From positions 181,123,802 through 181,187,801 of the forward strand of contig NC_073693.1 of NCBI RefSeq assembly GCF_029784155.1: a DNA stretch of 64,000 bases. Reading direction: 5' to 3'. Origin of the DNA: Uranotaenia lowii. Lineage: Eukaryota; Arthropoda; Insecta; Diptera; Culicidae. Each line of letters starts with the position of its first letter. Position 1 is the stretch's first letter. Under the pieces are notes generated by a model that was given only the letters and a program-made list of their open reading frames with translations, had not been told where the DNA came from and made no database searches. The position numbers were made by a program, and so were the translations under genes. Of the stretch, positions 22,419-32,135 are shown piece after piece.

Positions 22419-25400
22419 CTATTGTTTGGACTTCTTAGTCGGTAGAATTCTGGACTTGCTACAGACCAACTGCATTCTCGATGATCCATCGTTCAAAACA
22501 AGACGTACGTAGATGCAAGCGCCGTAAGCTGCATCCGATGCATCCGCATACCCATGGAGTTCGACTTTCTTTGCCATATCACCAAAAATCCATCTCGGGA
22601 TTGAGATAGTGTTCAGCGTCTCCAGCTGACGGTAGAATTTGCTCCAAACCTTCAAGTTGTTGGGTGGAACTGGCTCATCCCACTCCAATCCCAATGACCA
22701 GAGATCACGTATGATTAACTTAGCTGTTGTGTTGATCGGACCGAGAAATCCAAGCGGATCAAAAATCTTGGCGACGTCGCTGAGTATCGAACGCTTCGTT
22801 GCTTGAGTAATCTTCAAGTGGACATTTTGAGGTACGACAAAAGTGAAACAATCTTCCTTCGGTTTCCATGAAACGCCGAGCGTCTTCATGATGGTATTTA
22901 TGCTGGGATCTGTATTAATGCTCACTTCGCAATTTTCGTTCGGAGCGTCAGTTAGAATCAAATCGGAATTCGCGCAAAATTTGTGCGCTTCGAAGCCACC
23001 TCTTGCCAACAGTGCTACTAACTGGTTCTTCAGTTCAATCGTTTCTGCAAGCGTGTTCGCACCCGTAAGTGCGTCATCGATGTAGAAGGAGTTTTTCAAA
23101 ACTTCGGCTGCTAATGGGTAACGATGTCCTTCGTCTTCGGCCAATTGGTTCAGGGTCATAGTGGCCAAAAAGGGAGATGACGCCAAACCATAGGTTACTG
23201 TCTGTAGGTCGTATGTTCGCAGGGGTTGATTCCGCGTCTCTCTCCATACTATGCGTTGATACGGGATGTCATCTTGATGTACCAATACCTGGCGGTACAT
23301 TTTTGGTATGTCCAAAGTGAAAACAAACTTGTAGGAGCGGAAATTTAATAGAATTTGCACAAGATGACTCTGTACAGTCGGTCCAACCATCTGGGTCTTG
23401 TTGATAGATATGCCTGAACTAGACTCGGCAGATCCATCAAAAACTACTCTCAATCTTGTCGTCGTACTGCTTGGTTTCAACACGTAATGATGGGGCAGGT
23501 AGTATGCAGCATGTTGGTTATCTTGATCGTTGTTGGTATTCTGCTTCATGTGACCAAGATCTTCGTATTCTCTGAGGAATTCACTGTACTGTTGCTTGAT
23601 ATCAGGTGATGCGTCGAGACGTCTCTCAACGGCATGGAATCGCTTTTCGGCCATCACTCTTGAATCTCCCAATTTGTGCTGCAAACCGTTGAATGGAAGG
23701 CGGACCACATATCGTCCATCGGGTGCTCGTTGGTAGGTGTCCAGGTAGTGTTGGACGCAGAGTTCTTCTTCGGGTTCCTTTGCTGGTTCGGGGTCACTAA
23801 AGGAATCAATTTGCCAAAATCGCTTCACTAATGCGTCCAGGTTTTCGTCTTCAACGGTATTACAGAATGATTGCACAACTCCGGAACACTTTTTCGGGAT
23901 AGCACCGCTCAGAACCCAGCCAAACTGGGTATCTTGGAGAACGGCAGAACTTGAAAGATGCAGGCGATCGGTTTTCAACATTTGGAAAAATACTTCCGCG
24001 CCCAGAAGCATGTCAACCTTTTCCGGTACGTAGAAGTTCGGATCCGCCAATTGGATACCGTCAGGAATCGAGAGAGGAACTGGATCAATCGTCGTCAATG
24101 GTAATAGTCCGGTAATCCTTGGTACAACAAGGAAATCTAGGCAAGAATGGTATTCGCTGATTCGTGATTTGATCATGGTGTGAACCTTGAACCGAACTTT
24201 CGTCTTGATGTCGTTGAGACCGCTAATCGAAAAATGCACCGGTTCCTTCTCCAGTGCGAGTAGTGCAGCAAAGCTTTCAGTCACGAAGTTTGTATGCGAC
24301 CCAGAGTCCAAAAGTACGCGGCAAGGATACGGTTCTCCAGCTTTGCCACAAACAAGAACTACTGCTGTTGATAACAGTATCTGCTTTCCTCCTACCTTGG
24401 GTTGCACGCAGAACGATGATCGGGTTTCGGATTCTGGAAAAACCTGTACAGCTGGCGTTGCTTCCGATGTATGCTGGTTTGGTTCGGGAAACTTCGTAGA
24501 CGTAGCAGGGGTTTCGGATCGCTTCTGTTGATTGTTGTTTTCCGAGTGAAGAATTGTATGGTGCCGCTTTTTGCACTTCTTGCAAGTGCTCTCAGAACTG
24601 CAGTTGGTTGTTCTATGCCCCTTCTGTAAGCAATTGAAGCAAGCACCGGCTTTGCGCAGCGTCGTGTAGCGATCGGACAAAGAAACCTTTTTAACAGCGT
24701 CGCACTTCCACAATTCATGACTTCCTTGGCAGTGGGGACACTGTTCGGTGCGAGTAACGAAGCTGTTGATTCTCATCTTGGGATCTCCTACAACTCGAAT
24801 TGGCTTCTGCATTCTTTGAGCTGGTTTCACTGAAGAAAGAAGGTTGATTTTCTCCAGTACACGACATCTTTCTCGCAAAAACTCCATAGTTTCTGCGTAA
24901 TCTGGGAGTTCATCAATTTTCTGCGATAGTTCCCAAGCCTTTCGGGTTTCACTGTCCAGTCTCGAAGCTATACGATTAAGAAGCATACTTTCCCCCAGCC
25001 CAGTTACATTTAAACCCAAGTTCCTCAAAGCATCCACATTTTTGGTGCACACATCGATCAGTTTACGAAGATCGGTGGCACTCTCGCTGTTGAGTTTCGG
25101 CAAATCAAGCAACGCATCTATGTGCTTGTCAATAATTAGTCGACGGTCTTCGAAACGATTCTGCAATATCATCCAAGCAGCATCGTAGTCATTATTGTTG
25201 ATGATATCTTGGTCGATGATACCTGCTGCCTTATCCACAAGAGAATTGCGCAAATGGTACAGTTTAATTGCTGGTGATTCAGATCTATATCGGGACATAA
25301 CTGTCTGGAACATCGACTTGAATGCGTACCAATTCTCATATTTTCCGTCGAACGTAGGTAGAGGAACTTTCAATGGAGGCACATGATATTGTGCAGTAGA

Positions 25401-25859
25401 AAAAGGTGGGTTACTTACGGCTGGGGGGTATATCTGCTCCTTCTCCTTCCTCTCGATGTCATCCATCCGAGTGGTTAAGAACACAAACAGCTTACCATAC
25501 AGGTGTTCAATCTCGATGTAATCCGCTTCGTACTCTTCTCGAATTTCTTCCTCAGCATCCAATTCGAAAAGTCGCATCCTGAGAGCCTCTGCTTCCGTGT
25601 GAGCTGCTTCCACTATTCTCACTTGAAGCTGCAAAAACTGCTTACTTTGCAGATTCATATTAGGCACTACATCTTCATCCAATAGACCATCTTCCACTCT
25701 CAATAAATTTCTCTTCATTGCTTCCATTTTAAATTTCATCACTTTTAGTTCTTTAGATTCACTTTTAACTACGTTCTGTTGTTTTGGCATCACTGCATTG
25801 TCAACGTACAGTTCTTGCCGCTGATCACCGTCAGCACTCGATGGCGGTGTACGCATCAT
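22419..25859 (-). CDS. gag-pol: BEL-1 Gag-protease-RT polyprotein, N-terminal part
   Basis: 1146 codons. Gag has the DUF1759 signature PLPTFDGKYENW (about residues 166-177). A CX2CX4HX4C knuckle CFNCLQKGHRTTNC sits at 407-420, flanked by other Cys/His clusters. The aspartic protease carries LLDSGS (Asp about 518). The reverse transcriptase has LDIPKMYRQ and the YIDD catalytic box at 926-929. RNase H begins with HGYADASDAAYGAC near 1100. The frame ends at TAG (22419..22421) just after RILPTKKSKQ, inside RNase H; coding resumes in the same frame, so this is a premature stop in a polyprotein that normally continues to integrase. Several ATGs could start it; the first in frame is 25859. Confidence 0.92.
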   Translation of the reverse strand: MMRTPPSSADGDQRQELYVDNAVMPKQQNVVKSESKELKVMKFKMEAMKRNLLRVEDGLLDEDVVPNMNLQSKQFLQLQVRIVEAAHTEAEALRMRLFELDAEEEIREEYEADYIEIEHLYGKLFVFLTTRMDDIERKEKEQIYPPAVSNPPFSTAQYHVPPLKVPLPTFDGKYENWYAFKSMFQTVMSRYRSESPAIKLYHLRNSLVDKAAGIIDQDIINNNDYDAAWMILQNRFEDRRLIIDKHIDALLDLPKLNSESATDLRKLIDVCTKNVDALRNLGLNVTGLGESMLLNRIASRLDSETRKAWELSQKIDELPDYAETMEFLRERCRVLEKINLLSSVKPAQRMQKPIRVVGDPKMRINSFVTRTEQCPHCQGSHELWKCDAVKKVSLSDRYTTLRKAGACFNCLQKGHRTTNCSSESTCKKCKKRHHTILHSENNNQQKRSETPATSTKFPEPNQHTSEATPAVQVFPESETRSSFCVQPKVGGKQILLSTAVVLVCGKAGEPYPCRVLLDSGSHTNFVTESFAALLALEKEPVHFSISGLNDIKTKVRFKVHTMIKSRISEYHSCLDFLVVPRITGLLPLTTIDPVPLSIPDGIQLADPNFYVPEKVDMLLGAEVFFQMLKTDRLHLSSSAVLQDTQFGWVLSGAIPKKCSGVVQSFCNTVEDENLDALVKRFWQIDSFSDPEPAKEPEEELCVQHYLDTYQRAPDGRYVVRLPFNGLQHKLGDSRVMAEKRFHAVERRLDASPDIKQQYSEFLREYEDLGHMKQNTNNDQDNQHAAYYLPHHYVLKPSSTTTRLRVVFDGSAESSSGISINKTQMVGPTVQSHLVQILLNFRSYKFVFTLDIPKMYRQVLVHQDDIPYQRIVWRETRNQPLRTYDLQTVTYGLASSPFLATMTLNQLAEDEGHRYPLAAEVLKNSFYIDDALTGANTLAETIELKNQLVALLARGGFEAHKFCANSDLILTDAPNENCEVSINTDPSINTIMKTLGVSWKPKEDCFTFVVPQNVHLKITQATKRSILSDVAKIFDPLGFLGPINTTAKLIIRDLWSLGLEWDEPVPPNNLKVWSKFYRQLETLNTISIPRWIFGDMAKKVELHGYADASDAAYGACIYVRLVLNDGSSRMQLVCSKSRILPTKKSKQ

Positions 25860-26470
25860 CGTTTCTTCTCACTCAAATCACTTCTCACTACCGCAAGGCG
25901 TTCTTACTTTTTCTTGCACGTAGTAGTGCTGCTTCGTTTCGTACAATCGAACCGAACGAAAGATTCGAACGTACGAAAAATATCACTCACACTTGCGCAA
26001 GCAAGTACAACAATTCACTTTTCTTCAAAAACAGGCTGTTCCCGAGCCGTCACTTGCCCTCACTACCCATTTAACGATGAGTATACCCGACACCAATACA
26101 CTCATACAGCACCGCTGTGCTGGCTCAACAATTTTCAAAGACCGAAAAAATGGCGTCCCACGGTCGTTCCTTTTTTCTTCGCACTTGTTAGTGCAGAATT
26201 TTCTCGAACTTGGTTCGATTTCACTAGCACTTAAAATCCGCGCAAAGCGATCAAATTATTTCACTATTTCAATAGACTAGAAGCACTTCAATGGCTTTCC
26301 AATATGGCGCAAGATTGACCAGAGTTCTGGAATCTTCTCCCAATTCCCACACACGCGACGAATGAGCTGCTTTCGAATCACAGCACGCCACCGATGTAGC
26401 GCTCAATCTTCCGAGATTCACAACACCGGAAACCCGAATCAAAATCGGGGATTCACTTCCGGTTACTATC

Positions 26471-26487
26471 CGGGTCGAACGGGACCA
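26471..26487 (-). other. BEL-1 primer-binding site
   Basis: On the coding strand TGGTCCCGTTCGACCCG starts three bases after the 5' LTR. The leading TGG complements a tRNA CCA tail, and the rest resembles a tRNA T-arm/acceptor strand. The BEL-2 site (TGGTCCTATCGAACCGG) is similar in form. The tRNA is not assigned. Confidence 0.75.
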
Positions 26488-26490
26488 AAA

Positions 26491-26714
26491 TGTTACGCGT
26501 GGTCGCGAATGAAAAAAAGTGGACTGTATCTAAACGGTTGGAATTTGCGGAAAGAAATAAAGACGCGTGTGGTTCAGTTGGAATCGAATTTTACTCTGAT
26601 CTCTTTTTCTTGTGTTAGTGTATAAATGTATCGTTCACTGATATTTCATTTTAACAACTGTAGGTTGGTTTTACTCGTCCAGGGTTGTAGTCTGGGTGAC
26701 TACACGATGAAACA
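26491..26714 (-). promoter_or_regulatory. BEL-1 5' LTR
   Basis: Identical to the 3' LTR. As the upstream LTR for the minus-strand element it should hold the promoter and polyadenylation signals. I could not assign a strong TATA box. Confidence 0.93.
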
Positions 26715-27046
26715 ATATGTCTCTGCTAGTTCATTTAATTCATAATAAAAAAAATGGAAGAAAACATATGTTGTTTATTACTTATCATGTGCACAGCCAG
26801 TTTCAATATTTAAATTTGATTTGAAATATAAATTTGGTACCAAATACAGTCGAATGCTTTGATTGAAATAGCTGGTTTCCAGCAATCTGGATTGCTGATT
26901 TCCAGCAATTTGAATTGCTGGAAACCAGCTTTGATGTTTGCTGATTTTTCCAGCAATCGATATTGCTGGAAATTTTGCTGGAAAGTCAGCGGGACAAAAA
27001 CCAGCAAAATTTTGCTGGTTTCCAGCAAAAAAAAATTTGCTGTGCA

Positions 27047-27475
27047 GGAAAATTTCCAGCAATATCGATTGCTGGAAAAATCAGCAAACATCAATGCTGG
27101 TTTCCAGCAATTCAAATTGCTGGAAATCAGCAATCCAGATTGCTGGAAACCAGCTATTCCTATCAAAGCATTCGGCTGTATTTGGTATCAAATTTATATT
27201 TCAATTCAAATTTAAATATTGAAACTGGCTGTGCTCATGATAAGTAATAAACAACATTTGTTTTCTTCAATTTTTTTTATTATGAATCAAATGAATTAGC
27301 AGAGATATATGTTTTGTCAATATACCAACACCGCCTCCGGGGTGGCAGCTTTGTGCCAATATGATTATCATCCGCCACCTGAAATAGGGATTTGATCAAT
27401 ACCTTTGATGAATCTAATAAATCCATTTTCCAATACAAACTCACCCTTGACTTGATGTCTGATTGCTAGAATATT
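27047..27475 (-). mobile_element. Inverted partial copy of family C (right)
   Basis: This is the inverse of about 26990 back through 26720, then 20252 back to 20085 once BEL-1 is removed. On the minus strand it retains exon 2, the GTGAGT..TTTCAG intron and the open exon 3 ending TAATAAA. Compared with the plus-strand copy, exon 3 differs at only a few codons (Y/N, Y/C, V/I, S/N, N/D) and keeps the same stop. Confidence 0.7.
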
Positions 27476-27480
27476 CCAGA

Positions 27481-27789
27481 CAAATTCGAGAAATACTGAC
27501 GCTGAAATACAAAACATACAAACAAACGGGATCGGGGAATCATCTAATGAAACAACAAATTCAGTCTGACCTTGACCGTTATGAGGGGTGCATAAAGTAT
27601 CAGAAATATAAGTGAATTGAAATGACTCATGTGGAGTATTTCTTTAAAGACATGCTATATGAAAAATCTGAATATTTATTAAAGATTTCCAGTATTTACG
27701 GTAATATATTTTGAAATTTACATCCCTGTGTATTTTTACACGACGGTTTATGTCATCCGATTTCGTGCATTGTTTTCGATTTCAATTTA
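27481..27789. other. AT-rich spacer, nothing recognised
   Basis: No coding frame or paired termini. The first 60 bases loosely resemble the family C intron 1/exon 1 region inverted. Confidence 0.3.
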
Positions 27790-27950
27790 CACACACAAAA
27801 CTTTCGGGGCTCCACTAAGCAAAATTTCGCTGTTACTTTCCGTTAGCAAAAATATTTTTTTACTGTTGAGTTAGCAAAAAGCTAAATTTACTTGATTTTA
27901 GCAAAAAGAAAGTTCATTTTGCTTGATTTTAGTAAAACGAAGGTTTTCTA

Positions 27951-28808
27951 CACACAAAACTTTCGGGGCTCCACTTAGCAAAATTTCACTGTTACTTTCC
28001 GTTAGCAAAATTTTTTTTTTACTGTCGAGTTAGCAAAAGGCTAAATTTACTTGATTTTAGTAATTTTAAAGTTTATCTTGCTTGATTTTAGTAAAACGAA
28101 GGTTTTTAGCCGCTTTGTGTACAGGCAGCAGCCGCCGTGTGTTGGGAGGAAAAAAACAAACTGACACGACTGAGCGCGGTTCCGAAAGTTCGATTCTGGT
28201 GGTTCTAAAGATGACTAAGTCAACTACGATATACCTAATCGACGCCGGAAGCGTACAGGTAAGGTCAATTATAAATTATGAAGATTTTCCAACTTTTTAA
28301 TTTCAAAATTGTTTATTATTTTTCTACCAGGTTACAACTTCAAAAAGAAATCCTCAACAATCTGGAAATGGAAATAGTCGAGACTGAAAACTCAACGAGC
28401 TCCATCCGACCCACAACTTAGTGCATTCGTTGGTAAGAATGGCATTGCATTCCGCTCGCCGGAAGGTGCGTCCCCAAGATCGGAACTTCTGTTCTACAAA
28501 GTGTCAAATTTTTTAAGAAAAATGTGAAAAATAAATTAAAAGTGAATGAAATTTGAGTATTGTATTTAATAATCAAACATTCCCCCTAAATCACTAGAGA
28601 AAAAAAACCATAAATTTGGAAATTTCCGGTCCGGGCGATCTTTTTCTCCGGTTTTTGCTAGAAAAGTGAGCAAAAATTGCGGCGGCTAAATTTTTCTCTC
28701 ATTTGCTAAAATTTTAGTTCGAAAAAATTGCTAAATTGATTGCTAAGATTTTAGCTGGTCAAATTTGAGCAAAATTTTGCTAATTTCCGGCCTTGAAAGT
28801 TTTATGTG
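27951..28808 (+). mobile_element. Family A element copy 2, inserted in copy 1
   Basis: 858 bp from CACACAAAACTTTCGGGGC to ..GAAAGTTTTATGTG, with TA at 27949..27950 and 28809..28810. The surrounding copy 1 sequence (..ACGAAGGTTTTC then GCCGCTTTGTG) becomes continuous when it is removed, proving insertion of one family member into another. Confidence 0.9.
28211..28387 (+). pseudogene. Family A mini-gene in copy 2, shortened
   Basis: ATG at 28211 opens 16 codons (MTKSTTIYLIDAGSVQ) up to a GTAAGG donor at 28259. A 72-bp intron ends CTACCAG at 28330. Spliced in phase 0, exon 2 begins VTTSKRNPQQSGN and stops early at TGA (28385..28387), compared with about 57-70 codons in other copies. The protein family is unknown; this copy appears truncated by mutation. 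Confidence 0.5.
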
Positions 28809-29494
28809 TAGCCGCTTTGTGTACAGACAGCAGCCGCCGCGGATTGGAAGAAAAATAGCGCGCGTTGCCGAAAGTTCGATGTTGGTGGTGTTAGAGGTGG
28901 CTAAGTCAACAACTAAATACTAACCAAATCGACACCGGATGCGTACAGGTAAGGGCCGATTATGAATTGTACAGATTTTCCGATTTTAAATTCAAAATTG
29001 TTTGTTTGTTTTTCTTCCGACCAGGTTACAACTGCAACAGGAAACTCGCAACAGACAGGAAATGAAGGGGGACCACAACTGGAATATCAACGAACTGCAT
29101 CCGGCACACACTCCGGTGCATTCGTTGAAGTAAATGGCTCGGCAGTTGGCTCGCCGGAATCGGAACTTCCGTTGTACGAAAAGTGTGAGAGAAAATAGCA
29201 AAAAAATGTGAAAAATAAAATGAAAGTGAAGGAAATTTGTGTATTCTATTTCACAATCAAACATTCTCCCTGATTCTCCAGAGAAAAAAAAACAATAAAT
29301 TTTGAAATTTCAGAACCAGCGAACTTTTCCTCCGGTTTTTGCTAAAAATTTGAGTAAAAATTGCGGCGGCATAACTTTTCGCTCGTTTGCTAAAATAATA
29401 GTTTAAAAATATTGCTAAATTGATTGCTAAGTTTCTATCTGGTCAAATTTGAGCAAATTTTTGCTAAATTTCGGCCTTGACAATTTTGTGTGCA

Positions 29495-30407
29495 CGTTTC
29501 AAAAATTACATCCTTGAAACAAATACATCGCCGTAGAAATTTATATCAGAATCGATGTTCCGTCACAGAGAACAGACATACAAGCTCGAACAAAAAATCG
29601 TCAAAAAAGTGTGTAAAATTTCAAATGCTATCATCAAAAATATACGTTAGAAATTGACTACGAACAGTGCCATCTATTACGCCGTTCAAAAGTTACAAAT
29701 CAACTTTAAAGTGCCCAGTTTTCGAAAAGACGTAATCGTATATGAACTCACAAAAAATGAGTCCAATGTCTCAGTAAAATGGACGGCTCTAATTTATTGC
29801 TTAATAAATGAAATCAGAGTTACTTTTAACTAGGAGGAATTTCACTTTCTTTATTTTTGCACTACTATGACAGTTAAGATAACTAACAGCTTTGCTAAAA
29901 GATTTCTCACTTCTTGAACAGTAATTTATGTTAGAAAATGCATCTCCTATGTCCAGTCAAATACAAGAATATTCTTGACGATCAGTCTCACCCAGCAGTA
30001 CTGATTCTAGGCATCTCAAAGCGGGTTACTTTCACATATAACTTTAGCATCCAACTGTTTTAAACTTTGTATTTCTAACAAATTTGATGGAAAAAGATAA
30101 TAACTTTTATGATTATTTTTTATTATGCAACATGATGAACGTATTATGAAACTTCAATAGCGATTTTCTTGAAGCATGCTAAGCAGCTCATACGACCTAT
30201 AGAAAACTGACTGAAACTTAGTCAGCTTTGTTTTGACAGTTCTCTTTGGTGTGTTTGGAGACATCTGGTTGCCCAACCAAAAATCAAAAATTGGTTCAAA
30301 AGGGTGTTGGAATTTTGGAGTTTTCTATCTAAAATTACGCGAATTTTTCTTGCTGTGTCGGTCAAACTGAATTTTGAGTTTAAAAAAAGGAGCGTGTATA
30401 AATTGGT
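29495..30407. other. AT-rich DNA without gene
   Basis: No coding frame, terminus pair or repeat could be supported in this 0.9 kb stretch. Confidence 0.4.
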
Positions 30408-30559
30408 TACACGGAAAAATTGACTTATTCATAAAATGTGTTACGATTACACCTTCATAATAACTAATCGATCGTTGCTCAAAATTTGTATTTCCCCAAT
30501 TCAATTTTGAGTAGTCTTGGGTCGCCAATATACATAAGAAAACTAAAAGGCGATTATTC

Positions 30560-30957
30560 ATGCTCTGTATAAAAAGTTTGCTGTTGTTAGAAAGCTTTGA
30601 ACGGGGATGTCAAGAAAAAAAGTTTTTCAAATTCGTTACGCGCCTCATATTGATTTCAATTTTACATTGTTTGAAATACGTTTTCAACATAAATATCTCA
30701 CAAAAGGTATGTATTTTGATAATTGAACTTCAATGTTTGACTTGACTTTGTGATTTCAGGTATATAGTCCACAGAGTCTCTGCATCCTGGTGTTTCTCAA
30801 ATCCGACCTTGGATCCAGCCGGAAGAAGCCATTTTATTTATATTTGAAGCTGACTGGAACAGCGAAAGCTATTTACGATAGCAGCTCCGATGGTGTATAT
30901 GGTTTGGAAGATTGGAAGAGTACACCGGATGGTACGGGGTTTCATTTGAGAGTTTGA
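30560..30957 (+). CDS. Two-exon 114-codon ORF of unknown function (family F)
   Basis: Exon 1 (30560..30706, 49 codons, start MLCIKSLLLLESFERG) ends at GTATGT. A 53-bp intron ends TGATTTCAG at 30759. Exon 2 (30760..30957) continues in phase 0 for 65 codons (VYSPQSLCILVFLKSD..) to TGA. The N-terminal half is rich in Leu, Ile and Phe and could contain a membrane-like segment near residues 28-45. I recognise no domain. The support is the intact frame across consensus splice sites. The stop precedes the next donor (31085), so the unit may be alternatively spliced or not translated. Confidence 0.4.
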
Positions 30958-31081
30958 CGGCTTTCTGTACAGTAAGCAGAGGAAATCTCTGACAAAAATT
31001 AAACTTTGAAACGAGATCCTTAACTGCCGTTCCTCTCAATAGGATGCAATGAAACTATTTGACAGGATAAGGCGAACGTAA

Positions 31082-31474
31082 ATGGTGAGTAACTGAGTAG
31101 GTTTTCTAATTTCTAATTTAAGATAGAAAATTGGAATTTCATTTTGTTATGTAGTGTCGAATAGTAATTTCATATTTTTTACTTGAATTCTACTTTTTCA
31201 ATCTGATTTGATTATCACATTGCGAGTTTACATTACAGAACTGATTATTTTGTTATGAATTCAATCTTTTTTTCAGGTTTACTTCATACTGTCGCTGGAT
31301 CGTACGGATGCAAATCCGTACCGGATGCCGGATAGTGATGAGCTTCAAAACGGAACCGAATCGGCTCAGAAAAAAGCCCTGAAGGATGAAGATCTTCGGC
31401 AACCAAGGAACCACAAAGGACCAAAAAGAAGGAAGACTTTTAGTATCGCCTATAGAAGCTATAGACGCGATTAA
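31082..31474 (+). CDS. Two-exon 66-codon basic ORF of unknown function (family F)
   Basis: An ATG (31082..31084) sits immediately before a GTGAGT donor. The intron runs to TTTTTTTCAG at 31276, and the next exon (31277..31474) gives 65 codons to TAA, beginning VYFILSLDRTDANPYRMP and ending in a Lys/Arg-rich tail (GPKRRKTFSIAYRSYRRD). AATAAA follows 25 bp after the stop. A start codon flush with a donor is also seen in families D and E. No known domain was recognised. Confidence 0.4.
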
Positions 31475-31841
31475 ATCGATCCAATTTTTAACGATTATAA
31501 ATAAAGAATTAAATGTTGAAAAGGTTTTTTTTTGAAGAAATTCCTTTACTTTACTTTTGCAGAAAAATTTAGAAAATGCATGGGCATCCCCATGTCAAAA
31601 TATACAGAATTGAGCAACTCGCCGAAAGCTTTCAAATGTATAAAACCTCTTTGCTCACGCTTGCGTAAAGCGCCCTAACATAAAACTAAGTGGAGACACT
31701 TTTCCCGAAACTGTATGAAATTTTATACAGAATAGAGTAACATTTGTTACCGTGTAGAATTTTAACCATTAAACGGTCATAACCAAAACCGTGTTGTGAT
31801 ATTTATTTTGAATTCAAGGGTCGTTCAAACAGGTTCAAATC

Positions 31842-32135
31842 ATGAATCTTAATTTACATTCTTCTACGTTATTAACCGAATTTGCAAGGGAAAAAAGTAA
31901 TGAACTTGAAAGTTTGTTCTCTAAAGTTGTTTCAAAAATGACGCCAGGTGTATATGACAATACGGGAACAGGATCATTATGTGCGGCTCCCATCACAGAA
32001 GCTACAAACAAAATTGATTCTCAAATTGATCAACACAGTTCTGGTATGACGAATAATGCTCAAGAAGAAGCTATTGGGAGGACATCAGTAAATGTTATTA
32101 AACATTTAAGCACTATCGTTAATCAAAAAAATCTG
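31842..32135 (+). CDS. Candidate first coding exon of a host gene
   Basis: 98 codons from MNLNLHSSTLLTEFAREK to a strong GTAAGTA donor at 32136, in phase 0. An acceptor-like TTCAAACAG precedes the ATG by about 10 bases. Amino-acid composition is balanced (Asn, Thr, Ser, Glu, charged residues), unlike the Phe/Ile-rich chance frames nearby, and no TE motif is visible. Beyond the donor the frame runs only 8 more codons to a stop, as expected for intron. I do not recognise the protein, and no matching next exon is visible before the TE-rich region. It could also be a TE-captured exon. Confidence 0.4.

Larger units (their letters stand above)
20253..26714 (-). mobile_element. BEL/Pao LTR retrotransposon BEL-1
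   Basis: It is complete in structure: 224-bp LTRs that I find identical, TG..CA ends in both reading directions, and a 5-bp duplication ATATG (20248..20252 and 26715..26719). A tRNA-type primer site lies 3 nt inside the 5' LTR, with a GGAGGA purine tract beside the 3' LTR. Domain order is Gag (DUF1759), zinc knuckles, protease, RT, RNase H, integrase and DUF5641, as in BEL/Pao (Semotivirus group). Identical LTRs imply recent insertion. A single in-frame amber codon at 22419..22421 is the only obvious lesion. Confidence 0.95.
19699..27044 (+). mobile_element. Family C element (CCAGCAA-rich), split by BEL-1
   Basis: It begins CACAGCAAATTTTTTTTTTG after TA and ends with the exact inverse (GCAAATTTGCTGTG-type) before CA. 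The terminal match extends about 75 bp through ATTTTGCTGGTTTTTGTCCC. Three exon-like blocks follow: a donor at 20025, acceptor 20092, donor GTAAGT at 20114 and acceptor TTTCAG at 20179. Exon 3 reads open for 32 codons across the BEL-1 insertion site to TAATAAA near 26741. Removing BEL-1 (with one ATATG) leaves an element of about 880 bp. Flanking TA and CA do not match. Confidence 0.65.
27792..29492 (+). mobile_element. Family A element copy 1 (host of copy 2)
   Basis: It starts CACACAAAACTTTCGGGGC and ends ..GACAATTTTGTGTG; CA flanks both sides (27790..27791, 29493..29494). TTAGCAAA/GCTAAAT motifs fill both end regions. The gene-like interior resumes after copy 2: a GTAAGG donor at 28949, a 76-bp intron ending ACCAG at 29024, and an exon 29025..29198 open for 57 codons to TAG, then AATAAA. 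This copy lacks an in-frame ATG in exon 1. Confidence 0.85.
30410..31754 (+). mobile_element. Family F element with intron-bearing mini-genes
   Basis: CACGGAAAAATTGACTT at the left pairs with the inverted right end (CACGGTAACAAATG); TA flanks both (30408..30409, 31755..31756). The terminal repeat is short (about 10 bp), so the boundary call is tentative. The interior holds two open units separated by GT-AG introns and AATAAA at 31499..31504. If the termini are wrong, the same interior could be a small host gene. Confidence 0.45.

Noticed and set aside
20580..25685. Many plus-strand frames of 60-114 codons within BEL-1
   Set aside because: They are antisense shadows of the gag-pol polyprotein and lack own starts, domains or splice context.
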